The notes below the pieces were generated by a model that saw nothing but the letters and a program-made list of their open reading frames with translations, was not told the origin of the DNA and did no database searches. Below are positions 1 through 9,588 of a stretch of DNA of 64,000 bases, in pieces. Source of the DNA: Warburgia ugandensis (taxonomy: Eukaryota > Streptophyta > Magnoliopsida > Canellales > Canellaceae); the NCBI GenBank assembly GCA_035236585.1, contig CP141128.1, positions 25,387,618-25,451,617 of the forward strand, read 5' to 3'. The position numbers and the translations under genes are program-made. Numbering within the stretch: the first letter of the stretch is position 1; every line of letters begins with the position of its first letter.

Positions 1-318
1 TTTGGGTGCGCGCATGACATAGGGCATCAGTCCTGGCTTGACCAGGATGCACGGGGTGCCCTGGGAGCTGAGACGCGCCATGCTACACCAAAGGTGAGTT
101 ATTGCAATGCCATCCAGGATGCACATCATAGCGCGTCGCTTGAGCATGCATGTGCACGTACAAAACGCAGTCCCTGCCACGGCCTTTGGGCACGAATGCA
201 CATGAGGCGGTCGCGGTTTAACCAGAATGCACGGGTGTCCTGAGAACTGGGACACGCAGACCTAATGAGACTTTAAAGTTAGGATCAGAGTACAATTTAC
301 AGAGTTTAACTATTGAAT
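1..318 (+). mobile_element. LTR0, left part of a split plus-strand LTR
   Basis: This is the middle of an LTR in plus orientation, homologous to about 13,730-14,035 in the L2 3' LTR (shared blocks such as GACTTTAAAGTTAGGAT and ACAATTTACAGAGTT). It ends in TGAAT, where minus-strand element L1 inserted. The LTR resumes after the second TGAAT at 22,156-22,160 and runs to 23,684. The 5' part of this LTR lies outside the window. No gene is present. Confidence 0.85.
314..318. repeat. Target site duplication TGAAT, left copy (L1)
   Basis: TGAAT directly precedes the L1 terminus TGTGACGACC and is repeated exactly at 22,156-22,160 after the other terminus, GTTACA. Removing L1 and one TGAAT restores a continuous LTR0 sequence (...TATTGAAT-AGTAGATCC...), compare 14,034-14,050 in L2. 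Five base pairs is the usual duplication length for Ty3/gypsy integrases. Confidence 0.93.
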
Positions 319-614
319 TGTGACGACCCGAGTTTTTCCATGCATTTTTAAATGCAAGATCTAGTTCTTAAGGCGGGATGGGATGAATCCCTATTTGAAA
401 ACCATTTTATAAAACACATGCAATGCAGTGGAAAATCTTTTGTTTTAAACTTATTTTGAAAACCCCGAGTGTCATTTGCTTTCACAACAACGAAAGTAGT
501 TTTTGAAAAACTTCAGAAATCATAAATTTTTTTCCCAGGTCTTTCTAGTCACAGCTCATAGCCCAACTGTAAATAAATACAAATACATGTCCATAGGGTA
601 AAGTGTTTACTTAC

Positions 615-691
615 AGGGATAATTGTCTCCTTGTGATTTTTCTTGCTCATGGCACTAACATAGGTGTCCTCTACTCGTGGATGGAACTATC
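615..691 (-). promoter_or_regulatory. Splice-like mini-exon module in L1 3' LTR
   Basis: On the minus strand, CCTTAACATTTTTCAG ends at 692 and resembles a plant branch point plus 3' splice site. After 77 nt, GTAAGTAAAC (complement at 605-614) is a strong 5' splice site. The same arrangement occurs in other LTRs of this window, including diverged families. Function is inferred. Confidence 0.5.
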
Positions 692-2377
692 CTGAAAAAT
701 GTTAAGGATAGGGTGAGTATATACTATACGCAGTAAGAGTCTATCACCACTAGTTTTGCAATGCATGCTATGTTTAAAATCATATGCTCTTTAAAATATG
801 TGCATGTTCAAACAACCATGGTCAATATCGATATTAAAAACCATTGTCGAATCGAAATACTAACGACTTAAAGAATTGCATAATCCAAGTCAAAAGTATC
901 ATATATATATCATAAACATAATGATATGCATAATATGGTCAACTGAATCCAACTCATGGATATCTGGTATGGTATGGTCGACCAACCTCATGTCATGCCA
1001 TATGCAATGCAAGTAAGTCCACGAAACCATAGGGCCCAACTATGCCCACGACCTCGTCGTTGTGTGGTGCCCAGGTACCTAGGGACATAGGGTCATATCC
1101 CTCCAAGGGACATATGACACTTCGACCCAGTGCCGTGACACCAGTGGTAGCCCCCTATACCACATGCAGTCGAAGCAGGGATATGCCCTTTTTGGGCATG
1201 GTACCCATCCACCTAATAGTGGTAGAGGCTGGGAGGCCACCATAGACCTCTTGGCATAGGGTCCACGAGCTTATTAGCCCAAATCATATATGATCAAACA
1301 AGCCAAAAACCTCTTTTTCAAAACCTGTCCTCTTTGGGTCCCTCACAATTGCCTGGCCCTCACAAGTGCCTACCCAGTGTCTTTTGGGCACTCCTACGTC
1401 TTTCGGTAACCCTCAAGGACATGCAATTTTTCAAGAACTCAATGCTCACAGATCATGCAATATATGCAATTGTTTGTAAAACATGTTTATGCATAATGTA
1501 TTTAATCACATGCATGCTGAATTCACTTATATGCTAAACAAGCCATAAAATAAGTCATGCTAACCAAGTCATACTTAAAACATGCATTCAAAACAATCAT
1601 GGCTCTTTTTAAAAGTCTAGTAGCGATAGAGCACCTACCTCGAAGTCTCCTAGAGTCATGTTCTTCATCACTCAACCCATCCCTAAGTCTCATTTATAAA
1701 CTCCTAGATATGAATGGATACAAGGAGTCCTTATCAATTTCATTCTATTTAGACATTAGATTGTTAGATCTGCCTTTTAGGGTCCATGGTCCTTGCCTAT
1801 TTCATTGTCAGGCTAGATACTATGATATGGATCTACTATTCAATAGTTAAACTCTGTAAATTGTCCTCTAATCCTAACTTTAAATTCTCATTAGGTTCGC
1901 GTGTCCTAGTTACCAGGACACCCGTGTATGCTGGTTGAACCGTGACCGCCTTATGTGCGTGCGGGCCCAAAGGCCAAGCCAGGGACCGCGTTTTGCATGC
2001 GCACATGCATGCTCAAGCGACGCACTATGCCGCGCATCCTGGATGGCATCACATGGACGCACCTTTGGTGTATCATGGCAAGTCTCAGCTCCCAGGGCAC
2101 CCCGTGCATCCTGGTCGAGCCAAGACCCATGCCCCACATCAAGCGCGCACCCGAAGGCTGCACCAGGGACACTGTGTGCACTGTCGTATGCCTGGAACTC
2201 ATCCCAGGGACCCAGGTGCAGGTGGAGTATGGCGTCCTTGGGAAGCCTAGTTCGTACAAGGCCGGCTGAACCGGCTTAGAGCATTTTTCGGCCAGGAAAC
2301 CCGACTGGGAAGAGACCAGATCCGGCATGGATCTTGACCTGGGGGAAGCAAAACAGAGAGAAGGTAAGGAGGGGTTT

Positions 2378-2382
2378 ACCTG
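2378..2382 (-). promoter_or_regulatory. Possible leader splice donor CAG|GT in L1 3' LTR
   Basis: Sense strand reads CCCAG|GTAAAC, about 280 nt after the TATA-like box. Comparable sites exist at 21,499-21,500, 52,479-52,480 and 58,658-58,659 (minus), and at 7,563-7,564 and 39,901-39,902 (plus). The predicted intron to the acceptor at 692 would be about 1.7 kb. Confidence 0.4.
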
Positions 2383-2660
2383 GGTAGCCTGGGGACGCCC
2401 TTTTTCCTGGTGGTGCATTTCCCTTTGTCGGAAACCTATGTTGTCAGAACCCACGAAGAAGGGGAAAACCCCAATGCCATACCCGAAAGGAGAGGAGGGG
2501 AAATGGGGAGACGGGAAAAGGATTGGCCGGCCTGACTAGGGCCTAAGCATTGCCAAAAAATGCAGAGGAGACTAGCTTGAGATGGGTTTCTGATTTTGCC
2601 AGAAACCCCAGTCTCAAAATGGCCGAAAAATCGTGTTTTGGAGAGGGGGGAGATGGGGCT

Positions 2661-2667
2661 TTTTATA
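2661..2667 (-). promoter_or_regulatory. TATA-like box, L1 3' LTR
   Basis: The complement reads TATAAAA within GGGCTATAAAAAGCCCC, preceded on the sense strand by a GC-rich stretch of CCGCCAT-like repeats. It is conserved at 21,771-21,777, 52,761-52,767, 58,940-58,946 (minus) and 13,290-13,296 (plus). It is placed as an LTR U3 promoter, roughly 400 bp into the LTR. Confidence 0.65.
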
Positions 2668-3059
2668 GCCCTACTATGGCGGTGCTGCCAATGGTGGTGC
2701 TGCCATTGGCAGTGGTGGAAACCTCTGGAAACGGGGTTTCTGGAGAGATCTGGAGGTGGAAGATGACAGGGGTGCTGTTAGCAAAATGGCCCCCTGCGTT
2801 TTTCGTTCTTTTTCGTTTTCTGTTTAATTTACAAAAATACCCCTGATCTTTAAATAGCCGAAACTTCTTCATACAAACTCCGTTTTAGGTGTTCTTTGAG
2901 GCGTTGGATTCCATTTTTTGAGTAGAATCTAATGGTTCCAAGTTTCCTCACAAATTCCTTCATTTACTATTTTAAATAAATTAAAACATTCAACACAGTT
3001 TATTTCCCATAAAATGTCCAATTTTTGTTAAAAATAGCATAAATTGCTCGGGCGTTACA

Positions 3060-3079
3060 TTATTACCCCCTTAAAAGAA
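3060..3079 (-). other. Polypurine tract of L1
   Basis: On the sense strand the interior ends with TTCTTTTAAGGGGGTAATAA immediately before the 3' LTR start TGTAACGCCC. Just upstream is GAATTTCGAGGACGAAATTC, a sequence typical of the plus-strand priming region of many plant chromovirus elements. The matching sites are 12,864-12,886 in L2 and 53,131-53,150 in L3. Confidence 0.88.
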
Positions 3080-3153
3080 TTTCGTCCTCGAAATTCAATA
3101 AATTATCATCTTCAAGGTATTTTGTCTCTTAGATAACTTCTTGGTGAATGCAT

Positions 3154-3315
3154 GCTACCCTTAGGAATCACATCTAAGCTCAACCTCAATATTATCATTT
3201 TTATTATTCCTTCTACAAGGCCTTACCTATAAAGGCTACCCTTAGGAATCACATCTAAGCTCAACCTCAATATTATCATTTTTATTATTCCTTCTACAAG
3301 GCCTTACCTATAAAG
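3154..3315 (-). repeat. Perfect 81-bp tandem duplication inside L1 interior
   Basis: The unit beginning GCTACCCTTAGGAATCACAT at 3,154 is repeated at 3,235 with no visible mismatch. L2 (about 12,710-12,790) and L3 (about 53,225-53,310) carry one copy, so the duplication is private to L1 and recent. Confidence 0.9.
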
Positions 3316-6300
3316 GCCGCTTTCGCTTCGTACTCTGATGCATACTCCCATACGTGTCAGTTTAACAATACCGGTTTCTAGCTGTAATTCATCTATATCG
3401 AAATCCTTAGATGCCTGTACTTTTCTCATCGTGTATAGGATAGTCTCCTCGTAGGATCTTGCTTCTTTATTCATGCATCAATTTCTCCATACTTCTTTGA
3501 GATCATATGATCTTATTTCTCCTATTTCATTTTGAATATCATAGGATAATCCCTTTTTCTTCTTGTCTTTCATCTAGTGATCTCTTCATCATCCACATCT
3601 CGTTCTAATGGTTGGTTATATGTCATTAGTAAGAGTCCAAAAAACATTACCTTCTTTCTATTATGTCTAACTTTGCTTCTTATCTTTCATATTTGTCCCC
3701 AAGATACTTCAATAGCTGACATGGTATCATTTGCTCTACAGCCATACCCTTGATTAACTTTGAATTTCAACTGTCTGTCGTTTTCCATATGTGACTTGAT
3801 TTCCTTGACCAAGGTTACATTCAAAATAAGATCATGAAAGCCAATTAGTAGCTTCTTCCAACGAGGACCTTATCATATACTGAAAGTAAAATGTCCTAAC
3901 TCCATATCCAGTTTCATAATTATTGAATTCATTAAATGCTTTTCTCATGTCAAATGTTAAAGGTCGATTCATCATCATGGGTCAAATGTTCTCATCCAGA
4001 GGCCTCTCTCACTATTCACATCAATTTGTCATTAGGATTTTCAATAATGTTCCCATTTATGCAAAGCGAAAAGTCTCTTGTTCATAACCATGTACCCTTA
4101 CTAGGTCATGGTTGAATCCTTTGTCATCATCCTCTGTCCTTTCTTTGCTTGATGGTTTTCTTCGTAACCTTTCAGTCCAAAAGTTCTATACTCAATCCAG
4201 TAGGGTTAGTCCTTAGGAAATTCCTTCAATTGATTTTTCGTACTTGGTATATGCTCATAACAACTAACTACTTGTCTAAAGGCAACGTAACATTAAATCC
4301 TCACCTTATAGTGTGCTATCCATCTCACCTTTTCTCCTTCCATCCCTTATGTCAATATGTTGTTCAATTTGTTATCGTCAACTATGCAGTCTGTATTGTC
4401 AGGAGGTATCCTCATAAGTAGTGATTTTCTCAATTGCTCAAATGTTATCCTTCAAGTGCCTCCTCATACTTAGCTTATAATAGCAGTTCTTGTCCAATAG
4501 CTACCACATCAAGTTATGCTGAAGCTGTAAAATCATCAAATTTGAAAAACACTCATGTAAGCATAGAATATTTTCTTAGACATAGAAAGACTTTATTTGA
4601 TTACCTCATGATCTCTTTCCAGATATATCTATGTCATAAGCTCAAGGGTCTCTAAAGTGATCAGTACTTGTTTAACTTTCTTTTCAATCTAAGTCAGCAG
4701 CATCTTTTAGACCCACAGTGATTTCTATGGTTTGTCATGGTATCTATTCAGGTTTGGAAAAATCAGTGTCACTGGTGGAGATCGTTCCTTATTTTTGCTT
4801 CTGTCTCAGTTGTCACTGTATTTATTGTACTTGTAGCTCCTCCATGATGTGACCTAATCAACTGACCTCATACCCTCAAATGACTTAGTCTAATAAGTAA
4901 CTTCCTCATGTTCAAATACTTATAATATCCCTTTGAGTATTTGATTATGGTGGGATACCTTTATTTAGTCAACAGTTATCTAAAGGTAATGACTAAATAA
5001 TGGTCTTAAGATTTTTGGTCTTCCAATTTATAATAGTAAGACCTCCATTTTGATCCTTGATGGTACCCTACTTGCTAAATGGGCAAGTCACTGTCCTGGC
5101 TTAATTCCTTTTTCAATATATTTTATTGGCAAGGTGGGATATCACCAAATTTTACCTTTTATGGATTATATCCATTGGTGTTGCCCATAAGCTAATGGAT
5201 CCGGTAAGAATCTAATTGTAATAATTGATATCAAACCATTTGTAGCATTTAATTTCTAGTTGGTCACCATTCCTCTTTGAAAATTTCTTGTCGCATAATC
5301 TCCTAAAATTCGATACTCTACTCAAAGTCTTAAACCCCATACGCTTTCTCTCTTTTATACTCTTTTACAATAAGATCACCAACTCATCTATCATCATTCC
5401 TTTGAAATTGAGTGGTTTATCTTCCTATAGGATTCAAGATGAAAGATTTGTATGTATCTCCATAGAGTCATGATCTTCTTTTTTTGAATATTCAATATTC
5501 ATCGAATACTTATAGTTACATCTCTATCTCTTTCTCTCTTTTCTTCAAAATCCTCATTTTTGTCTATCTAGATCAATGCTTTCATTTGAGTGGTTGCATA
5601 TATTTGATCTACGCGGTAGTCAAGAGAAACTTAATACTCCCAGAAAATGTTGAAGTTTTCTAATATCATCGAAATCCTTAATTGCCTATAGCCTCAATTC
5701 ATACAATGTTTTAATAATGGCATTGACGTTTTGGTCATGCTATACTTCTCTTACAAGTTCATGTTAGGATCAATCTATTATCATCCCTAGTATTATCATC
5801 AAAATCCTTTGATAACTCGGTCGAATTCATTTCCCTATCATATTCGTGTTATGTTTCTCTTAATCACATAATATGTCACTTGTACACATCTTCTGATTTG
5901 CTCCATAATACTTTGGTAGTTTTTATTCGATAGCACTTTACTCTTCATAAGACTCCAATGAAGTTATCAAAAATTGAGCTAAGTCCTTCAGGATCCATAC
6001 CTTGGTGATCTAGTATGAGTCACGGTTATTTCCTAATATCATCTTGCATTCTCATCCCTCTTAGATTATCATCAACATCTTCTCAAAGTCTGTCTTTTAC
6101 ATCTCCTATCATACTTATATCATATCCGTGTGATAGTGTACTCATATTCTGATATTCTTTATGATGGTAAGATAGCCATCTAGGTTCTTCAATTTTCTCA
6201 CCTTTAATGAGATTACTTTATTACAGGTCAGAACTATCTACTAACAAGTTCACCAACACCTTCATTCATTACTCTCATCATAATCTAATTTATATATGAG

Positions 6301-6550
6301 TTTTCCTGTTTGCACCACTGCACAACAATCCTTATTGATAAGATTTAAGCCATCCACTATCTAAGTAATTGCTAGACCCATCTCCTTTGTCACCTATTTG
6401 TTTATGGGGAAATGCCTTGAGCATTAATGTTGTAATCCTCAAATAGAAGTAGTCATCTCTACTACTCCTATTTATACTACTTCTCCTTGATTTTCTCTAT
6501 TGACTATGACCCTTGGACATGCTAGACTGGCTGTGAAAGGATAAAACCTG

Positions 6551-6564
6551 GGCTCTGATACCAA
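6551..6564 (-). other. Primer binding site of L1 (initiator tRNA-Met type)
   Basis: The complement reads TTGGTATCAGAGCC, starting one base after the 5' LTR end. TGGTATCAGAGC matches the 3' end of plant initiator tRNA-Met, the usual primer for Ty1/copia and many Ty3/gypsy elements. It is identical in L2 (9,575-9,588) and L3 (56,639-56,652). Confidence 0.92.
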
Positions 6565-6565
6565 C

Positions 6566-7314
6566 TGTGATGACTCGGGTTTTTCCATGCATTTTTAAAT
6601 GCAAGATCTAATTCCTAAGGTAGGATGCATCCCTATTTGAAAACCATGCAATGCAGTGGAAAATCTTTTCTTTTAAACTCATTTTGAAAACCCCGAGTGT
6701 CATTTGCTTTCACAACAACCAAAGAAGTTTTTGAAAAACTTCAGAAATCATAAATGTTTTTTCTAGGGCTTTCCAGTCACAGCTCACAGCCCAACTGTAA
6801 ATAAATACAAATACATGTCCAAAGCGTAGAGTGTTTACTTACAAGTATAATTGTCTCCCTCTGATTTTTCTTGCTCGTATCACTAACATAGGTGTCCTCT
6901 ACTCGTGGATGGAACTATCCTGAAAAATGTTAAGGATAGGGTGAGTATATACTATACTCAGTAGGAGTCTATCACCACTAGTTTTGCAATGCATGCTATG
7001 TTTAAAATCATATACTCTTTAAAATATGTGCATGTTCGAACAACCATGGTCAATATCGATATTAAAAACCATTGTCGAATTGAAATACTGACGACTCAAA
7101 GATTCGCATAATCCTAGTCAAAAGTATCATATATATATCATAAACATAATGATATGCATAATATGCTCAACTGAAACCAACTCATGGATATCTGGTATGG
7201 TATAGTCGACCAACCTCATGTCATGCCATATGCAATGCAAGTAAGTCCACGAAACCATAGGGCCCAACTATGCCCACGACCTCACCGTCGTGTGGTCCCC
7301 GGGTACCTAAGGAC
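6566..7314 (-). repeat. L1 5' LTR, first piece
   Basis: It corresponds to about 319-1,085 of the L1 3' LTR. It contains a mini-exon module at 6,843-6,919 (acceptor complement 6,920-6,921, donor complement 6,841-6,842). It stops at AGGAC where L2 inserted and resumes at 15,500 (ACAGGGTCAT), reconstituting the order seen at 1,076-1,110. Confidence 0.9.
7310..7314. repeat. Target site duplication AGGAC, left copy (L2)
   Basis: AGGAC here and GGGAC at 15,495-15,499 flank L2 with one mismatch. The uninterrupted L1 3' LTR has GGGAC at this place (1,080-1,084), so the left copy has mutated. Confidence 0.85.
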
Positions 7315-9164
7315 TGTAATGCCCGAGCAATTTATGCCATTTTCAACAAAAATTGGAAATTCTATAGGAAATGAACTAAGTTAAATGTTTCACTTTATTT
7401 AAAAAAGTAAACGAAGGAATTTGTAAGGCCGGCCATTCCTTTACTCGTCTCCCCATTTCCCCTCTTCTTCTTTTCGGGACTTGGCAATGGGGTTTCCCCT
7501 TCTTCGAGTTTTTCGGTGAGCAGGCACACCCATCGGGAAAAGGGCATCCCCAGGCTAACCAGGTAAGCCATTTTTCCCTTGTTTCTCTCCGTTTTGGTTC
7601 CCCCAGGCCAAGAACCATGCCGGATCTAGTCTGTCCCAGCCAGTTTTTCCACTCGGAGAAGACAAAGCCAGTTCCAGCCGGCCATGAATGAACTAGGCAT
7701 CCCACGGATGCCATGCTGCACGTGCACCTGGGACGGGTTCCAGGCATACGACAATGTGTACACTGTCCCTGGTGCGCCCTTCGGGTACGTGCTCGACATG
7801 GGGCACGGGTCCTGGCTTGACCAGGACGCACAAGGTGCCCTGGGAGCTGAGACGCGCCATGCTACACCAAAGGTTAGTCCGTGTGATGCCATCCAGGATG
7901 CACATCATAGCGCCTCGGTGGAGCTTACATGTGCACGTGCAAAACGCGGACCCTGGCACGGCCTTTGGGCGCAGACGCACGTGAGGCGGTCGCAGTTCAA
8001 CCAGAATGCACGGGTGTCCTGGGAACTGGGACATGCGAACCCAATGAGACTTTAAAGTTAGGATTAGACGACAATTTACAGAGTTAGCCATGGAATAGTA
8101 GATCCATATGATAGGATCTAGCCTGACAATGAATTAGGCAAGGACCATACACCTTAAAAGGCAGATCTAGCAATCTAATGTCTAAATGGATTAAAATTAA
8201 TAAGGACTCCTTGTATCCATTCATACCCAGGAGTTTATAAATGAGACCCAGGGATGGGTTGAAGTGATAAAGGACACAACTCCAAGAGACTTTGAGGTAG
8301 GTGCTCTATCGCTACTAGACTTTTAAAAAGGAGCCATGATTGTTTTGAATGCATGTTTTAAGTATAATTTATATAACTTGTTTAGCATGACTTATTTTAT
8401 GCATGCATATGATTAAATACATTATGCATAGACATGTTTTGCAAACAATTGCATATATTGCATGGTTTGTGAGCATTGAGTTCTTGAAAAATTGCATGTC
8501 CTTGAGGGTTACCAAAAGACACTAGAGTGCCCAAAAGACGCTGGGTAGGCAATTGTGATAGACCCAAAGGGGACAGATTTTGAAAAAGAGATTTTTGCTT
8601 GTTTGATCATATATGATTTGGGTTGGTAAGCTTGTGGGCGCTATGCTGAAAGGGTTGGGTTGGCCTCTAGCCTCTACCACTATTAGGTGGATGGGTACCA
8701 CACTTAAAAAGGGCATGTCTCTACTTCGACTGCATGTGGTACAGGGGGCTACCACTAGTGTCACGGCACTGGGTTGAAGTGTCATATGTCCCGTGGAGGC
8801 ATATGACCCTGTATCCCTAGGTACCCGGGGACCACACGGCGGCAAGGTCGTGGGCATAGTTGGACCCTATGGTTTGAGGATTTACTTGCATTGCATATGG
8901 CATGACATGAGGTTGGTCGACCATATCAGATATCCATGAGTTGGATTCAGTGAGCATCCAAGCATATCATTATGTTTATGATATATATATATATATATAC
9001 TTTCGACTTGGATTATGCTATTCTTTAAGTCGTCAGTATTCCAATTCGATAATGGTTTTTAATATCGATAGTGACCATGATTGTTCGAACATGCACATGT
9101 TTTAAAGTGCATATGATTTTAAACATAGTATGCATTGTAAAACTAGTAGTGATAGACTTCTACC

Positions 9165-9181
9165 GAGTATAGTATATACTC
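9165..9181 (+). repeat. Dyad GAGTATA-GTA-TATACTC before splice-like acceptor
   Basis: It has perfect 7-bp inverted arms with a 3-nt spacer, ending 22-23 nt before the CAG acceptor at 9,202-9,204. It is exactly conserved in the diverged sister LTR at 41,680-41,696 and nearly so in the other LARD LTRs (one mismatch at 715-731). Confidence 0.7.
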
Positions 9182-9204
9182 ACCCTATCCTTAACATTTT
9201 TCAG

Positions 9205-9281
9205 GATAGTTCCATGCACGAGTAGAAGACGCCTATGTTAGTGCTATGAGCAAGAAAAATCAAAAGGAGACAATCATACAT
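9205..9281 (+). promoter_or_regulatory. Splice-like mini-exon module in L2 5' LTR
   Basis: The acceptor context is CCTTAACATTTTTCAG ending at 9,204. A 77-nt segment follows, then GTAAGTAAAC at 9,282. The copy in the 3' LTR (about 15,127-15,204) keeps the donor, but its acceptor has changed from CAGG to CAAG. The role as an exon is inferred. Confidence 0.5.
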
Positions 9282-9574
9282 GTAAGTAAACACTCTACCC
9301 TTTGGACATGTATTTGTATTTAATTACAGTTGGGCTGTGAGCTGTGACTAGATGGACTTGGGAAAATATTTATGACTTTTGAAGTTTTCCAAAAAACTAC
9401 TTTGCGTGTTGAAAAAGCAAATGACACTCGGGGTTTTCAAAATGAGTTTAAAACTAAAAGATTTTCCAATGCATTGCAAGGTTTTTATAAAATGGTTTTC
9501 AAATAAGGATGCATCCCGCCTTAGGAATTAGATCTTGCATTTAAAAATGCATGGGAAAACCCAAGTCGTCAAAG

Positions 9575-9588
9575 TTGGTATCAGAGCC
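9575..9588 (+). other. Primer binding site of L2 (initiator tRNA-Met type)
   Basis: TTGGTATCAGAGCC lies directly after the 5' LTR end (...CGTCAAAG). It is complementary to the 3' end of initiator tRNA-Met and fixes the element orientation as plus. Confidence 0.92.

Larger units (their letters stand above)
319..3059 (-). repeat. L1 3' LTR
   Basis: On the sense strand it begins TGTAACGCCCGAGCAATTTA (complement ending at 3,059) and ends ...GTCGTCACA (complement beginning at 319). The first ~300 bp on the sense side (about 2,770-3,059) resemble the satellite monomer. It has a TATA-like box at 2,661-2,667, a possible splice donor at 2,378-2,379, and a mini-exon module at 615-691. The GC-rich stretch about 1,890-2,640 is open in several frames on both strands and is not convincingly coding. 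It is intact and serves as the reference copy for the fragmented 5' LTR. Confidence 0.92.
3060..6565 (-). mobile_element. L1 interior, apparently non-coding (3.5 kb)
   Basis: This is the interior of L1 between the two LTRs, AT-rich and pyrimidine-rich on the plus strand. It has no long open frame and I recognise no retroelement domain in any frame. It is homologous along its length to the interiors of L2 (9,574-12,886, opposite orientation) and L3 (53,131-56,653). Three copies share the same non-coding interior at 3.3-3.5 kb. That argues for a propagating LARD lineage rather than independent decay of a coding element. The short open frames here (for example 4,149-4,421 and 5,288-5,473) are on the antisense strand and not conserved as protein. 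Confidence 0.85.
7315..9573 (+). repeat. L2 5' LTR with U3 deletion
   Basis: It starts TGTAATGCCCGAGCAATTTA. Compared with the 3' LTR it lacks about 425 bp (the part matching ~12,999-13,424). That part holds most of the satellite-like segment and the TATA box. The break is at AAGG|CCGGCCATTCC near 7,425. Downstream parts are intact, including a donor CAG|GTAAGC at 7,563-7,564 and a mini-exon at 9,205-9,281. Confidence 0.88.

Noticed and set aside
1951-2454. 167-codon frame on the minus strand in the L1 3' LTR
   Set aside because: It lies in the GC-rich LTR stretch where several frames on both strands are open. There is no protein-family signal, and the frame is only partly kept in other LTR copies.
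6551-6564. tRNA-like matches TGGTATCAGAGCC
   Set aside because: Only the 3' end of initiator tRNA-Met is matched, next to LTR ends. These are primer binding sites, not tRNA genes.
8981-9000. (AT)n microsatellite
   Set aside because: A short AT run present at varying length in most LTR copies. Ordinary slippage with no further meaning.
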